A DNA stretch of 64,000 nt from Streptomyces sp. AA1529 (GCF_000280905.1 NZ_ALAP01000023.1:62001-126000), one strand, 5' to 3'; shown: positions 33,329-42,858, counted from the first letter of the stretch. The notes: generated from the letters alone by a model not told the origin. A program made the numbers and translations.

Positions 33329-33709
33329 ATGACGTTCTTCCGTGAGGTCGAGAGCAGGATGGAGCGCTTCTCCGACTCCTTGTGGCGGCTGTTCGCGCGC
33401 GGCGCCGAGGAGCCGGTCGAGGTGCTGGAGGTGCTGCGCCGCGAGTGCGAGGCGAAGGCGGTCATCGTGGGCCGGGGCCGCACGGTGGTGCCCAACGCCT
33501 TCGAGCTGGAACTGCCCTCCGAGAGCTACGCGCGGCTGGCCGGCCAGGCGGGGCCGGTCGGTGAGCGGCTCGCGTCCGAGGTGCGGCGGCACGCCGCCGA
33601 GCGGCGCTTCAGCTTCGCGGGCCCGGTCGCCGTCCGGCTGTGTCCGCCGCGCGCGGGGCAGGAGCCGCCGCGCTACCGGGTGCACAGCAGTATCACCCCG
33701 CGCTCCTGA
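33329..33709 (+). CDS. Stand-alone DUF3662 (FhaA N-terminal) domain protein
   Basis: 126 residues that correspond to the N-terminal domain of FhaA: FREVESRMERFSDSLWRLFARG, EVLEVLRRECEAKA and RTVVPNAFELELP. In FhaA this domain is joined by a linker to an FHA phosphothreonine-binding domain and acts in cell-wall synthesis at the pole. Here the protein ends at ITPRS with no FHA domain and no downstream remnant. It may compete with, or adapt, the full-length protein. Confidence 0.82.
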   Translation: MTFFREVESRMERFSDSLWRLFARGAEEPVEVLEVLRRECEAKAVIVGRGRTVVPNAFELELPSESYARLAGQAGPVGERLASEVRRHAAERRFSFAGPVAVRLCPPRAGQEPPRYRVHSSITPRS

Positions 33710-33809
33710 CCGCGCGCGTTCCCGGACCGCGCGCGAGGACACCGCACAGCGGGCAACAAAGCCGATCACGCTCACTCAACAGATCGCGCAGAAAAGCTCG
33801 TTCCGACCA

Positions 33810-33838
33810 TTGACACCCCCCTGGGCCCTCCTTAGTGT
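33810..33838 (+). promoter_or_regulatory. Promoter of the sugar-acid operon
   Basis: TTGACA (33810-33815), 17 bases, TAGTGT (33833-33838): a near-consensus vegetative promoter, rare in this window. Transcription should start near 33845, just before the operator. Confidence 0.75.
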
Positions 33839-33847
33839 CACATCGCT

Positions 33848-33873
33848 ATTTCGAACACGTGTCGAAATGTCGA
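33848..33873. promoter_or_regulatory. Putative IclR operator at the sugar operon
   Basis: ATTTCGA and TCGAAAT form perfect arms across 7 bases (33848-33868); TCGAAATGTCGA (33862-33873) overlaps and recurs with one change at the iclR promoter (42847-42858). Its position just after the transcription start suits repression. Confidence 0.65.
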
Positions 33874-33903
33874 ACATGGCGGACGACTTCAGGAGCGGTT
33901 CTC

Positions 33904-35070
33904 GTGCGCATCACCGGTATCAGTACCCACGTGGTCGGGACGCCTTGGCGGAACCTGACCTATGTCCAGGTCCACACCGACGAAGGACTCACCGGGGTCG
34001 GAGAGACCCGGATGCTGGGCCGCACCGAAGCGCTGCTCGGCTACCTGCGAGAGGCCGAGGTCAACCACATCAGCGGCTCCGACCCCTTCCGCACGGAGGA
34101 CCTGGTCCGGCGGATGAAGTACGGGGACTACGGGCGCGCGGGCGAGATCGTGATGTCCGGCATCGCCTGCGTGGAGACCGCCTGCTGGGACATCAAGGGC
34201 AAGGCGCTGGGCGTGCCCGTGTGGCAACTGCTGGGCGGGAACGTCACCGAGGCCGTCCCCGCGTACGCCAACGGCTGGTACACCACCGAACGCACACCCG
34301 ACGCCTACCACCGTGCGGCCCGGGACGTCATGGCGCGCGGCTACCGCGCCCTGAAGATCGACCCGTTCGGCACCGGCCACCTGGAACTCTCCCACGCCGA
34401 GACGCGGTACGCGGTCTCCCTCATCGAGGCGGTGCGCGACGCCATCGGCCCCGAGGCGGAACTCATGCTGGAGATGCACGGCCGGTTCGCGCCCGCCACC
34501 GCCGTCCGGCTCGCCCGCGAGATGGCGCCGTTCCGGCCCGCGTGGCTGGAGGAGCCGGTGCCGCCGGAGAACCTCAAGGCGCTCGCCAAGGTCGCGGACA
34601 AGGTGGAGATGCCGGTGGCCACGGGTGAACGCATCCACGACCGGATCGAGTTCCGCGAGCTGTTCGAGAGCCAGGCCGCCGACATCGTCCAGCCGGACCT
34701 CGGACACCTCGGCGGCATCGCCGAGACCCGCAAGCTGGCCGCCACGGCCGAGACCCACTACACGCTGGTGGCGCCGCACAACGTCGGCGGCCCGGTGCTG
34801 ACCGCCGCCAGCCTCCAGGTCGGCTTCGCCACACCCAACTTCAAGGTGCTGGAGCACTTCAACGACTTCGCCGACGCCGAGATCAGGAAAGTGGTCAGGG
34901 GCGCCCCCGAGGTGGACCCCGCGACCGGCTGCTTCCCGCTCTCCCGGGAGCCGGGCCTGGGCGTGGAGCTGGACACCGACGCGGCCGCGGAGTTCCCCCA
35001 GCAGCGCGCCCACTTCGACCTGTGGGCCGAGGGCTGGGAGACCCGCGACCCGAGCGGCGCCGGCCGGTGA
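33904..35070 (+). CDS. Mandelate racemase/muconate lactonizing enzyme family sugar-acid dehydratase
   Basis: 388 residues of the enolase superfamily. N-terminal cap GTPWRNLTYVQVHTDEGLTGVGE; barrel with RALKIDPFG (base Lys), LMLEMHG, WLEEPVPPEN and ATGERI (metal-binding acids), DIVQPDLGHLGGI, and APHNVGGP. Close in pattern to galactonate-type dehydratases, which remove water from aldonic acids to give 2-keto-3-deoxy acids. GTG start with AGGAGCGG 6 bases upstream. First gene of the operon and coupled by GTGA to a dehydrogenase. Confidence 0.9.
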   Translation: MRITGISTHVVGTPWRNLTYVQVHTDEGLTGVGETRMLGRTEALLGYLREAEVNHISGSDPFRTEDLVRRMKYGDYGRAGEIVMSGIACVETACWDIKGKALGVPVWQLLGGNVTEAVPAYANGWYTTERTPDAYHRAARDVMARGYRALKIDPFGTGHLELSHAETRYAVSLIEAVRDAIGPEAELMLEMHGRFAPATAVRLAREMAPFRPAWLEEPVPPENLKALAKVADKVEMPVATGERIHDRIEFRELFESQAADIVQPDLGHLGGIAETRKLAATAETHYTLVAPHNVGGPVLTAASLQVGFATPNFKVLEHFNDFADAEIRKVVRGAPEVDPATGCFPLSREPGLGVELDTDAAAEFPQQRAHFDLWAEGWETRDPSGAGR

Positions 35071-36095
35071 CCGCCGGGACCGTCGGCGACGGCCGCGCCG
35101 TCGTCCTGGAGGCACCCGGCACCGTCCGCCTCGTCCCGCACACCCCGCGCCCGCCCGGTCCCGGCGAGGCACGGGTCCGGGTGCACGCCGCCGGGATCTG
35201 CGGCAGCGACCGCGAGCTGCACCAGGGCAACCGCCCCGCGCCGTACGCGCGCTATCCGGTGACGCCCGGTCACGAGTGGTCGGGCACCGTCGAAGCGGTC
35301 GGCGACGGGGTGCCCGGCACGCTCGTGGGCCGCAAGACGGTGGGGGAGGGGTTCCGCAACTGCCAGCTGTGCGACCGCTGCCGCACCGGCGCGTCCACGC
35401 TGTGCACCGCCGGGTACGCCGAGACCGGCTTCACCGAGCCCGGTGCCATGGCTCCCACCCTCACCCTCCCGGCCCGGCTGCTGCACACTCTGCCGGACGA
35501 CGCCGATCTGACGGCCGCGGCCCTGCTGGAGCCCGCCGCCTGCGCCGCGGCCGCCGCGCTGCGTGCCGGCGTCCGCGCCGGGGACCGGGTGGCCGTCGTC
35601 GGGGACGGCACCCTGGGGCTGCTCGCGGTCCGGCTGCTGGCCGCGGGCTCGCCCGCCGAACTGCTGCTGACCGGTGCCCGCCCCGGACGCGCGGAGCTCG
35701 CCGCCGGGTTCGGCGCCACCGGCTACCGGCACCACCGGGAGACCGCCGGGCTCGGCGGCTACGACATCGTGGTCGAGGCGGCGGGGGTCCCCGGTGCGGC
35801 GCGGCAGGCGGCCGGGCTGCTGCGCCGCGGCGGACGGCTGGTGCTCACCGGGATCCCGCCCGCCGGGGCCGCGGAACTCGACCCCGCCGCGCTCGTCCTG
35901 GGCGCGCTGCGGGTGGACACCGTCTTCGGTGCCCCGCCCGCCGCCTGGGTGCACGCGGTGCGTGCCTTCGCCCGCGGACTGCTGGATCCGCTGCCGCTGG
36001 TCACCCACCGGCTGCCGGTGGATGAGTTCGAGCAGGCCGTCGCTCTCGTCGCCGACGGCGATCCCGCGGTCGGCAAGGTGCTGCTGCACCCCTGA
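35067..36095 (+). CDS. Zinc-dependent sugar/polyol dehydrogenase (MDR family)
   Basis: 342 residues. Catalytic-site GICGSDRELHQG, GHEWSGTVE (zinc His/Glu) and a structural-zinc loop NCQLCDRCRTGASTLC (four Cys). Rossmann region VAVVGDGTLGLLAVRLL. Its substrate is probably a sugar, sugar acid or polyol produced in this pathway. GTG start overlapping the dehydratase stop. Poly-C (9 C at 36102-36110) follows the stop. Confidence 0.9.
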   Translation: MTAGTVGDGRAVVLEAPGTVRLVPHTPRPPGPGEARVRVHAAGICGSDRELHQGNRPAPYARYPVTPGHEWSGTVEAVGDGVPGTLVGRKTVGEGFRNCQLCDRCRTGASTLCTAGYAETGFTEPGAMAPTLTLPARLLHTLPDDADLTAAALLEPAACAAAAALRAGVRAGDRVAVVGDGTLGLLAVRLLAAGSPAELLLTGARPGRAELAAGFGATGYRHHRETAGLGGYDIVVEAAGVPGAARQAAGLLRRGGRLVLTGIPPAGAAELDPAALVLGALRVDTVFGAPPAAWVHAVRAFARGLLDPLPLVTHRLPVDEFEQAVALVADGDPAVGKVLLHP

Positions 36096-36160
36096 CGCCC
36101 TCCCCCCCCCGCACGCTCTCCCTCCCCGCACGGCCACCCGCCCCGTACCGAAGGAGCCCC

Positions 36161-37135
36161 GTGACCACCAGCACCGCACCCCGACTGCCGGGCGAACCCG
36201 CGCTCACCGCCCTGGAGTTGCCCCCCTCCCCGCCCGAACCCGTCGACACCTCCCCGCACGCCTTCCCCGACGGCGGCCGGTGGCGCACCGAGGTGCCCTC
36301 CTGCGAGGGACCCGAGGCGCTGGCCGTCGTCCTGGCCGAGTCGGCCCGGCTCGACGTGCCGCTGCACCGCATCAGCCAGGGCAGTGGCATCTGGATGCTC
36401 ACCGACGCCGAGATCACCGAGATGGTCCAGGCGTGCGCCGAACGCGACATCGAGCTGTGCCTGTTCACCGGCCCGCGCGGCACCTGGGACACCGGAGCCG
36501 CCACCCGCACCGACTCCGGCGGCGCCGGGCTGCGGGCCCGCGGCCACAGTGCGCTCGCCGGGTGCGTGGAGGACGCGGTGCGCGCCACCGGACTGGGGGT
36601 GCGCTGCCTGCTCGTCGCCGACGAGGGGGTGCTGTGGACGCTGCACCGGGCCCGCGCCGCCGGCATCCTGCCCGCGGGCACCACGCTGAAGGTCTCGGCG
36701 CTGATCGGGCCGGTCAACCCCGCTTCGTATGCGGTCTACGAGCGGCTCGGCGCCGACTCGCTGAACGTGCCCAGCGATCTGACGCCCGACCACCTCACCG
36801 AGATCCGGCGGGTCAGCGGGGCGCCGATGGACATGTACATCGAGGCCCCCGACGACCTGGGCGGCTACGTACGGATGTACGAACTGGCCGAGCTGATCCG
36901 GCGCGGCGCCCCGCTCTACCTGAAGTTCGGGCTGGCCAGGGCGCCCGGCGTCTACCCGTCCGGGCGGCAGCTGCGTGCCGCCGTGCTGGACACGGCGCGC
37001 GAGCGGGTGCGCCGCGGCCGGCTCGCCCTGGACCTGCTGGCCCGGCACGGCGCGGCGGACGGCATGTCCCCGCTCGGCTCCCGGCTGCCGGGGCCGCTGC
37101 ACCGCTTCGAGCACACCGAGTCCGAAGGGAACTGA
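36161..37135 (+). CDS. Conserved protein of unknown function, probable TIM barrel, in sugar operon
   Basis: 324 residues, GTG start with AAGGAG 4 bases upstream. After a Pro-rich lead (1-45) the sequence has alternating strand/helix units: LHRISQGSGIWMLTDAEITEMV, IELCLFTGPRGTWDTGA, LKVSALIGPVNPASYAVYERLG, DSLNVPSDLTPDHLTEIRR, APMDMYIEAPDDLGGYVRM and LYLKFGLARAPG. This suggests a (beta/alpha)8 barrel with some likeness to U32 peptidases; I cannot assign a reaction. It stands between dehydrogenase and importer, where a lyase or aldolase for the keto-deoxy acid would fit. Confidence 0.75.
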   Translation: MTTSTAPRLPGEPALTALELPPSPPEPVDTSPHAFPDGGRWRTEVPSCEGPEALAVVLAESARLDVPLHRISQGSGIWMLTDAEITEMVQACAERDIELCLFTGPRGTWDTGAATRTDSGGAGLRARGHSALAGCVEDAVRATGLGVRCLLVADEGVLWTLHRARAAGILPAGTTLKVSALIGPVNPASYAVYERLGADSLNVPSDLTPDHLTEIRRVSGAPMDMYIEAPDDLGGYVRMYELAELIRRGAPLYLKFGLARAPGVYPSGRQLRAAVLDTARERVRRGRLALDLLARHGAADGMSPLGSRLPGPLHRFEHTESEGN

Positions 37136-37137
37136 AG

Positions 37138-38256
37138 ATGCGCACCCGCAGACGCCGTACCGCCGTCTCCGCGGTACTGGCCGCCGCGCTCGTCACCGCC
37201 CTGGCCTCCTGCGGCCAGGAAGCACGCGGCGGCAGCCGCTACCAGCCGGACAAGGGCAAGGGCGGCACGATCGGCCTGGCCATGCCCACCAAGTCGTCCG
37301 AGCGGTGGATAGCCGACGGCAGGAACATGGCCGAGCAGTTCCGCAAGGCCGGGTACAAGACCGATCTGCAGTACGGGGACGACAAGGTCGAGAACCAGGT
37401 CGCCCAGATCGAGAACATGATCACCAAGGGGCACCGGCTGCTGGTCGTCGCCGCCATCGACGGCTCGGCCCTCACCAATGTCCTCAAACGGGCCGCCGAC
37501 GCCCATATTCCGGTCATCTCCTACGACCGGCTCATCCTCGGCACGAAGAACGTGGACTACTACGCGTCCTTCGACAACGAGCGCGTCGGCGAACTCCAGG
37601 GCCAGTACATCCTCGACCGGCTCGGACTGGAGAAACCGGACGAGGACGCCGACAAGCACTACACCATCGAGCTGTTCGCCGGCTCCCCGGACGACAACAA
37701 CACCAAGTACTTCTGGAACGGCGCGCTGAAGAAGCTGCGGCCCTTCCTGAAGACCGGACAACTGGTGGTGCGCAGCGAGCAGACGAAGATGAACCAGGCG
37801 ACCACCCTGCGCTGGGACGGCGGCACGGCGCAGAAGCGGATGGACGACCTGATCAGCAAGAACTACGGCAGCACCGACGTGGACGCGGTCCTCTCGCCCT
37901 ACGACGGCATCTCCATCGGCATCATCTCCGCGCTCAAGAGCGCCGGCTACGGCAGCAAACGCCATCCGCTGCCCGTGGTCACCGGCCAGGACGCCGAGCT
38001 GGCCTCGGTGAAGTCCATCGTGGCCGGGGAGCAGACCCAGACCGTCTTCAAGGACACCCGCAAGCTGGCCAAGCAGGCCGTGCGGATGGGTGACGCGCTG
38101 CTCAACGACAAGAAGGTCGAGGTCAACAACACCACCGACTACGACAACGGCAAGAAGGTCGTACCCGCCTACCTGCTCAAACCGGTCTCCGTCGACAAGT
38201 CGAACACCCAGCTCCTGGTCGACGAGGGCTACTTCACCGCGGGGCAGCTCAAGTGA
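37138..38256 (+). CDS. Sugar ABC transporter substrate-binding lipoprotein (ChvE/XylF type)
   Basis: 372 residues. Lipoprotein signal ends LASCG (Cys about 24). Binding fold of the ribose/ChvE type: [58 protein letters not shown] and [11 protein letters not shown]. ChvE-like proteins bind monosaccharides such as galactose, arabinose or xylose. Only 2 bases follow the preceding stop. Feeds the MmsA/MmsB transporter encoded next. Confidence 0.93.
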   Translation: MRTRRRRTAVSAVLAAALVTALASCGQEARGGSRYQPDKGKGGTIGLAMPTKSSERWIADGRNMAEQFRKAGYKTDLQYGDDKVENQVAQIENMITKGHRLLVVAAIDGSALTNVLKRAADAHIPVISYDRLILGTKNVDYYASFDNERVGELQGQYILDRLGLEKPDEDADKHYTIELFAGSPDDNNTKYFWNGALKKLRPFLKTGQLVVRSEQTKMNQATTLRWDGGTAQKRMDDLISKNYGSTDVDAVLSPYDGISIGIISALKSAGYGSKRHPLPVVTGQDAELASVKSIVAGEQTQTVFKDTRKLAKQAVRMGDALLNDKKVEVNNTTDYDNGKKVVPAYLLKPVSVDKSNTQLLVDEGYFTAGQLK

Positions 38257-39833
38257 GCGCGGCCGGCGGCGACACCGGCCGGGACCGCCCCGTCCTGGAG
38301 ATGCGGGAGATCACCAAGACCTTCCCGGGCGTCACGGCACTCAGCGAGGTGAACCTGACCGTGCGCCCCGGGGAGATCCACGCCGTCTGCGGGGAGAACG
38401 GCGCGGGCAAGTCGACGCTGATGAAGGTGCTCAGCGGGGTGCACCCGCACGGCAGTTACCAGGGTCGGATCAGCTTCCGGGGCGAGCCGGTCGCCTTCAA
38501 GGACGTCCGCGCCAGCGAGCAGTGCGGCATCGTCATCATCCACCAGGAACTGGCGCTGGTGCCCTTCCTGTCCATCGCCGAGAACATCTTCCTCGGCAAC
38601 GAGCAGTGCGCCGGGCGCGGGTTCGTGGACTGGGGCGCCACCATGCGGCAGGCGGCGGAGCTGCTGCGGAGAGTGGGTCTGCGGGAGAACCCGCAGACTC
38701 CCGTCGCCGACCTCGGCGTCGGCAAGCAGCAACTGGTGGAGATCGCCAAGGCGCTGTCCAAGGAGGTGGAGCTGCTCATCCTGGACGAGCCCACCGCCGC
38801 GCTCAACGACGAGGACAGCGCCACCCTGCTGGCCCTCATCCGGGAGCTGCGCGAACAGGGCATCGCCAGCATCGTCATCTCGCACAAGCTGGGCGAGATC
38901 CGCCGGATCGCCGACACCGTCACCATCCTGCGCGACGGCCGCACGATCGAGACGCTCCCGGTGCGCGCGCACCCCGACGACGCCCCCGAGCTGTCCGAGG
39001 ACCGCATCATCCGGGGCATGGTCGGCCGCGATCTCGACCACCGCTTCCCGGAGCGCACCCGGTACGGCGGCGAGCACAGCACCGCGCTGGAGGTGTCCGG
39101 GTGGACCGTACGGCACCCCGTCGACCAGCAGCGCAAGGTCGTCGACGACGTGTCCCTGTCGGTGCGCCGCGGTGAGATCGTCGGGCTGGCCGGGCTGATG
39201 GGCGCGGGCCGCACCGAGCTGGCGATGTCCGTCTTCGGCCGCTCCTACGGGCGCTACGAGTCCGGCACGGTGCGGATCGACGGCCGCGAGGTGCGCACCA
39301 GGACCGTCCCCGCCGCGATCGGTGCGGGCCTGGCCTATGTCACCGAGGACCGCAAGCAGTACGGCCTCAACCTCATCGACACCATCAACCGCAACATCTC
39401 GCTGGCCTCGCTGAGCGGGCTGGCCCGGCACGGCGTGGTCGACGAGCACCGGGAGAGCTCCGTCGCCGAGCGCTACCGCACCTCCATGAACATCAAGGCG
39501 CCCACCGTGCACGAGCAGGTCGGCCGGCTCTCCGGCGGCAACCAGCAGAAGGTCGTGCTCGGCAAGTGGATCCACGCCGACCCCGAGGTGCTGATCCTCG
39601 ACGAGCCGACCCGGGGGATCGACGTGGGCGCCAAGTACGAGATCTACACCGTCATCGACGAACTCGCCGCACAGGGCAAGGCCGTGCTCTTCATCTCCTC
39701 CGAACTGCCCGAACTGCTGGGGATGTGCGACCGCGTCTACACCATGGCCGAGGGCCGGCTCACGGCCGAGGTCGCCCGTGCGGACGCCACCCAGGAGGTC
39801 CTGATGCGCCACATGACCCGGAACAGAAGCTGA
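38253..39833 (+). CDS. mmsA: Sugar ABC transporter double ATPase (MmsA/XylG type)
   Basis: 526 residues with two ABC domains. Domain 1: [19 protein letters not shown] (Walker A, about 50), [29 protein letters not shown]. Domain 2: [19 protein letters not shown] (degenerate Walker A, typical), [16 protein letters not shown] and [18 protein letters not shown]. Standard for monosaccharide importers of the ribose/xylose class. GTG start overlaps the binding-protein stop by GTGA. Confidence 0.93.
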   Translation: MSAAGGDTGRDRPVLEMREITKTFPGVTALSEVNLTVRPGEIHAVCGENGAGKSTLMKVLSGVHPHGSYQGRISFRGEPVAFKDVRASEQCGIVIIHQELALVPFLSIAENIFLGNEQCAGRGFVDWGATMRQAAELLRRVGLRENPQTPVADLGVGKQQLVEIAKALSKEVELLILDEPTAALNDEDSATLLALIRELREQGIASIVISHKLGEIRRIADTVTILRDGRTIETLPVRAHPDDAPELSEDRIIRGMVGRDLDHRFPERTRYGGEHSTALEVSGWTVRHPVDQQRKVVDDVSLSVRRGEIVGLAGLMGAGRTELAMSVFGRSYGRYESGTVRIDGREVRTRTVPAAIGAGLAYVTEDRKQYGLNLIDTINRNISLASLSGLARHGVVDEHRESSVAERYRTSMNIKAPTVHEQVGRLSGGNQQKVVLGKWIHADPEVLILDEPTRGIDVGAKYEIYTVIDELAAQGKAVLFISSELPELLGMCDRVYTMAEGRLTAEVARADATQEVLMRHMTRNRS

Positions 39834-39841
39834 GGCCCGCC

Positions 39842-41071
39842 ATGACCACCACGACCGATCCCACCGACGCCCCGCCCGCCGCGCAGGGAGCCGCCCGGTC
39901 GGCGGCTTCCCTGCTGCTGGAGAACGTACGCGGCCACATGCGGCAGTACGGCATGCTCACGGCGCTCGTCCTGATCATCGTGCTGTTCCAGATATGGACG
40001 GACGGCACGCTGCTGCTGCCGAACAACGTCTCCAACCTGATCCAGCAGAACGGCTACATCCTCATCCTGGCCATGGGCATGATGATCGTCATCATCGCCG
40101 GCCACATCGACCTCTCCGTCGGCTCGCTGGTGGCCTTCGTCGGCGCCATGGCCGCGGTGATGATGGTCGAGCACGGCATGCCGTGGGTCCCGGCGCTGAT
40201 CCTGTCGCTGCTGATCGGTGCCGTCGCCGGAGCATGGCAGGGCTTCTTCATCGCCTATGTCGGCATCCCGTCCTTCATCGTGACGCTCGCCGGGATGCTG
40301 CTCTTCCGCGGACTGACCCAGATCGTGCTGGGCGGCCAGTCCCTCTCGCCCTTCCCCACCGGCTTCCAGAACCTCGCCAAGGGCTTCATCCCGGAGATGG
40401 GCCCCTACACGCAGTACCACAACCCCACGCTGGTGATCGGGCTGGTCGCCATCGTCCTCCTGCTGCTGCGCGAGCGGCGCGACCGCAGGCGGCAGCTGCG
40501 GTACGAACTGGAGGTGCTGCCCACCACGCTGTGGGTCGCCAAGTGCGTGGCCCTGGTCGCCGCCGTGCTCGCCTTCACGCTGACGCTCGCCAGCTTCCAC
40601 GGGGTGCCCGTGGTGATGCTGGTGATGTGCGCGCTGCTGATCGGGCTCGGCTACGTGATGCGCAACGCCGTCGTCGGCCGGCACGTCTACGCGCTCGGCG
40701 GCAACAAGGCCGCCGCCAAGCTCTCGGGCGTCAAGGACCAGCGCGTCACCTTCCTCGTCTTCGTCAACATGGGCGTCCTCGCCGCGCTGGCCGGGTGCGT
40801 CTATGCCGCCCGCCTCAACTCCGGCACCCCGCAGGCCGGCCTCAACTTCGAACTGGAGGCCATCGCCGCGTCCTTCATCGGCGGCGCCTCGATGAGCGGC
40901 GGCGTCGGCACCGTGGTGGGAGCGGTCATCGGCGGACTCGTCCTCGGCGTGCTCAACAACGGCATGTCCCTGGTCGGGATCGGTACCGACTACCAGCAGG
41001 TCATCAAGGGGCTGGTGCTGTTGGCCGCGGTCGGATTCGACGTCTGGAACAAGCGCCGGGCCGGACGCTGA
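39842..41071 (+). CDS. mmsB: Sugar ABC transporter permease (MmsB/XylH type)
   Basis: 409 residues, about 10 TM helices. Typical XylH features: LAMGMMIVIIAGHIDLSVGS, GIPSFIVTLAGMLLFRGL, GRHVYALGGNKAAAKLSGV and a long middle cytoplasmic stretch LLLLRERRDRRRQLRYELEV. It starts 6 bases after the ATPase stop. With the preceding two proteins it completes the importer. A strong terminator follows. Confidence 0.93.
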   Translation: MTTTTDPTDAPPAAQGAARSAASLLLENVRGHMRQYGMLTALVLIIVLFQIWTDGTLLLPNNVSNLIQQNGYILILAMGMMIVIIAGHIDLSVGSLVAFVGAMAAVMMVEHGMPWVPALILSLLIGAVAGAWQGFFIAYVGIPSFIVTLAGMLLFRGLTQIVLGGQSLSPFPTGFQNLAKGFIPEMGPYTQYHNPTLVIGLVAIVLLLLRERRDRRRQLRYELEVLPTTLWVAKCVALVAAVLAFTLTLASFHGVPVVMLVMCALLIGLGYVMRNAVVGRHVYALGGNKAAAKLSGVKDQRVTFLVFVNMGVLAALAGCVYAARLNSGTPQAGLNFELEAIAASFIGGASMSGGVGTVVGAVIGGLVLGVLNNGMSLVGIGTDYQQVIKGLVLLAAVGFDVWNKRRAGR

Positions 41072-41090
41072 GAGCGACGCCGGGAGCGGA

Positions 41091-41121
41091 CCGGACGCCC
41101 GGCACCGGCCCGGGCGTCCGG
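41091..41121. terminator. Terminator after the sugar importer operon
   Basis: Perfect 12-bp stem CCGGACGCCCGG and complement around CACCGGC, between convergent permease and lactonase genes. Confidence 0.85.
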
Positions 41122-41212
41122 CCGGGGCGGTGCCGGCGGCTGCCGCCGTCGTGCGTCCGCGCGCGGCGACGGCAGGCCCCGGGCCCGGCGGCGGGGGCTC
41201 ACCCGGTGGGGC

Positions 41213-42058
41213 TCACCCGGCGAAGGGCGGCCCGCACAGTCCCTGCCCCGCGTCGCGGAGGACCAGCAGCGCACCGGCCGGCCGGCGGGGTGCGGCGAGC
41301 CCGGCGCGGGCCGTGGTGATGTACAGATCGCGGAGCCCGGGACCGCCGAAGGCGCAGGCGGTGGGCCGCCGCACCGGCAGTTGCACCACCCGGTCCAGCA
41401 CCCCCCGGGGCGTGTAGCGCCGCACCGCGCCCCCGTCCCACAGCGCCACCCACACGCACCCGTCCGCGTCCACGGTCAGTCCGTCCGGGTGGCCCGCGCC
41501 CGGCTCGACCTCCGCCAGCGGGCGCCGGCCGGCGGGCAGCCCGTCCTCCCGGACGTCGAAGACGTCGAGGCGCCGGGTGGGGCTGTCGATGTAGTACAGC
41601 CGCCGCCCGTCGGGACTCCAGCCGGTTCCGTTGGAGACGGTGACGCCGTCCAGCACGGTGCGGACCCGGCCGTCCGGCGCGAACCGCTCCAGGGTGCCGC
41701 CGCCCGGCGCCTCGTCGTAGCGCATCGTGCCCGCCCACAGCGCACCGTCGGGTGCGACGGCCGCGTCGTTGCCCCGGCGGCCGGGCACCGCCTGGTGACG
41801 CAGCCAGCGGAAGCGGCCGTCCGCGTCGTACAGCCCGATCCCGTCCCGCAGGTTGACGACCAGCCCGCCGCCCGCGCGCGGCTTGGCCGCACCCACGTGC
41901 TGCTCGGTGGCCAGCACCGTGCGCCTGCCGGTCGCGGGGTCGAAGGTGTGCACCCGGGAGGCGAGGATGTCCACCCAGATCAGCCGCCCGGCGGCCGCGT
42001 CCCAGGTCGGCCCCTCGCCGAGCACGGCGGCCGCGGGCACGGCGGTCTCGGCTCGCAT
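41213..42058 (-). CDS. SMP-30/gluconolactonase-family lactonase
   Basis: 281 residues of a six-bladed beta-propeller: AVLGEGPTWDAAAGRLIWVDI (about 10-30, metal Glu), NDAAVAPDGALWAGTM, VSNGTGWSPDGRRLYYIDS (metal Asn/Asp) and HPDGLTVDADGCVWVALWDG. The family opens sugar lactones such as glucono- or galactono-lactone. Located after iclR (5-base gap); ATG 42058 chosen, although the in-frame GTG at 42067 would overlap the iclR stop. Its likely step is between dehydrogenase and dehydratase of the convergent operon. Confidence 0.9.
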   Translation of the reverse strand: MRAETAVPAAAVLGEGPTWDAAAGRLIWVDILASRVHTFDPATGRRTVLATEQHVGAAKPRAGGGLVVNLRDGIGLYDADGRFRWLRHQAVPGRRGNDAAVAPDGALWAGTMRYDEAPGGGTLERFAPDGRVRTVLDGVTVSNGTGWSPDGRRLYYIDSPTRRLDVFDVREDGLPAGRRPLAEVEPGAGHPDGLTVDADGCVWVALWDGGAVRRYTPRGVLDRVVQLPVRRPTACAFGGPGLRDLYITTARAGLAAPRRPAGALLVLRDAGQGLCGPPFAG

Positions 42059-42063
42059 CCCGG

Positions 42064-42834
42064 TCACCGCCTCGGGTGTCCCAGCCGCTCCGACAGCCGC
42101 CCGGCGCCGCGCCGGGCCAGCTCCGCGAGCTCGTCCCGCCGCTCCCGGTTCCAGCGGATCAGCGGCACCGAGACCGACAGCGCCGCCACCACCCGGCCCG
42201 AGCGGTCGCGGACGGGCGCGGCCACGCAGCTCACATCGGGGTTCGACTCGCTCTCCTCGACGGCGAACCCGCGCTCGGCGACCTGCTCCAGTTCCTTCCA
42301 CAGCGCCGCCACGTCGGTGACGCTGCGAGGTGTCATGGCACGCAGCCCGGCCCCGTCGGGCAGCCGCGCGGCGAGCTCCTCGGCGGGCAGCGAGGCGAGC
42401 AGCATCTTGCCGACGGCGGTGCAGTGCGCGGGCAGCCGGCGGCCCGCGGCCGAGACCATGCGCACGGCCTGGGTGGAGTCCACCTTCGCGACGTAGATGA
42501 CGTCGGTGTCCTCCAGGATCGCGACATGCACCGTCTCCTGGCAGCTCTCGGCCACCGAGCGGGCCACCTGCTGCCCCTCGGCCGCGAGGTCGAGCTGTTC
42601 GGCGTACCGGCTGCCGAGCTGGTAGGCGCGCACCCCCAGCCGGTAGTGGCCCGCCCGGCCGGGCACCGGCACCAGGTAGGAGCGGGCCGTCAGGGTGCCG
42701 ACCAGCTCGTGCACGGTGGTGCGGGGCAGGCCCAGCCCGCGCACGATGTCGGGTGCCGAGAGCGGGCCGTCCCGCTCCAGGAACAGCTCCAGAATGTCCA
42801 GCGCCCTGGTCACCGCGGGCACGAGCCGTCCCAT
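42064..42834 (-). CDS. IclR-family transcriptional regulator
   Basis: 256 residues. Winged HTH (about 1-65): VTRALDILELFLE, LSAPDIVRGLGLPRTTVHELVGTL. The C-terminal GAF-like effector domain includes VHVAILEDTDVIYVAKVDS, LPAHCTAVGKMLLA and GFAVEESESNPDVSCVAAPVRD. AGGAGGGG lies 4 bases before the ATG. It probably represses its own gene and the convergent sugar operon, since the TCGAAATRTCGA motif occurs at both promoters. Confidence 0.93.
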   Translation of the reverse strand: MGRLVPAVTRALDILELFLERDGPLSAPDIVRGLGLPRTTVHELVGTLTARSYLVPVPGRAGHYRLGVRAYQLGSRYAEQLDLAAEGQQVARSVAESCQETVHVAILEDTDVIYVAKVDSTQAVRMVSAAGRRLPAHCTAVGKMLLASLPAEELAARLPDGAGLRAMTPRSVTDVAALWKELEQVAERGFAVEESESNPDVSCVAAPVRDRSGRVVAALSVSVPLIRWNRERRDELAELARRGAGRLSERLGHPRR

Positions 42835-42846
42835 GGCCCCTCCTGT

Positions 42847-42858
42847 TCGAAATATCGA
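42847..42858. promoter_or_regulatory. Putative IclR site at its own promoter
   Basis: TCGAAATATCGA, one change from the copy at 33862-33873, 13 bases upstream of the iclR start and in the divergent gap with the DUF6480 gene. Confidence 0.6.

Noticed and set aside
33851..33880. LexA (SOS) box in TCGAACACGTGTCGAAATGTCGAAC
   Set aside because: Spacing does not fit the GAAC-N4-GTTC form, and the same motif occurs at the iclR promoter, which explains it better.
36102..36110. C9 homopolymer as a phase-variable switch
   Set aside because: It is intergenic, not in a coding frame or between promoter elements; probably ordinary GC-rich spacer.
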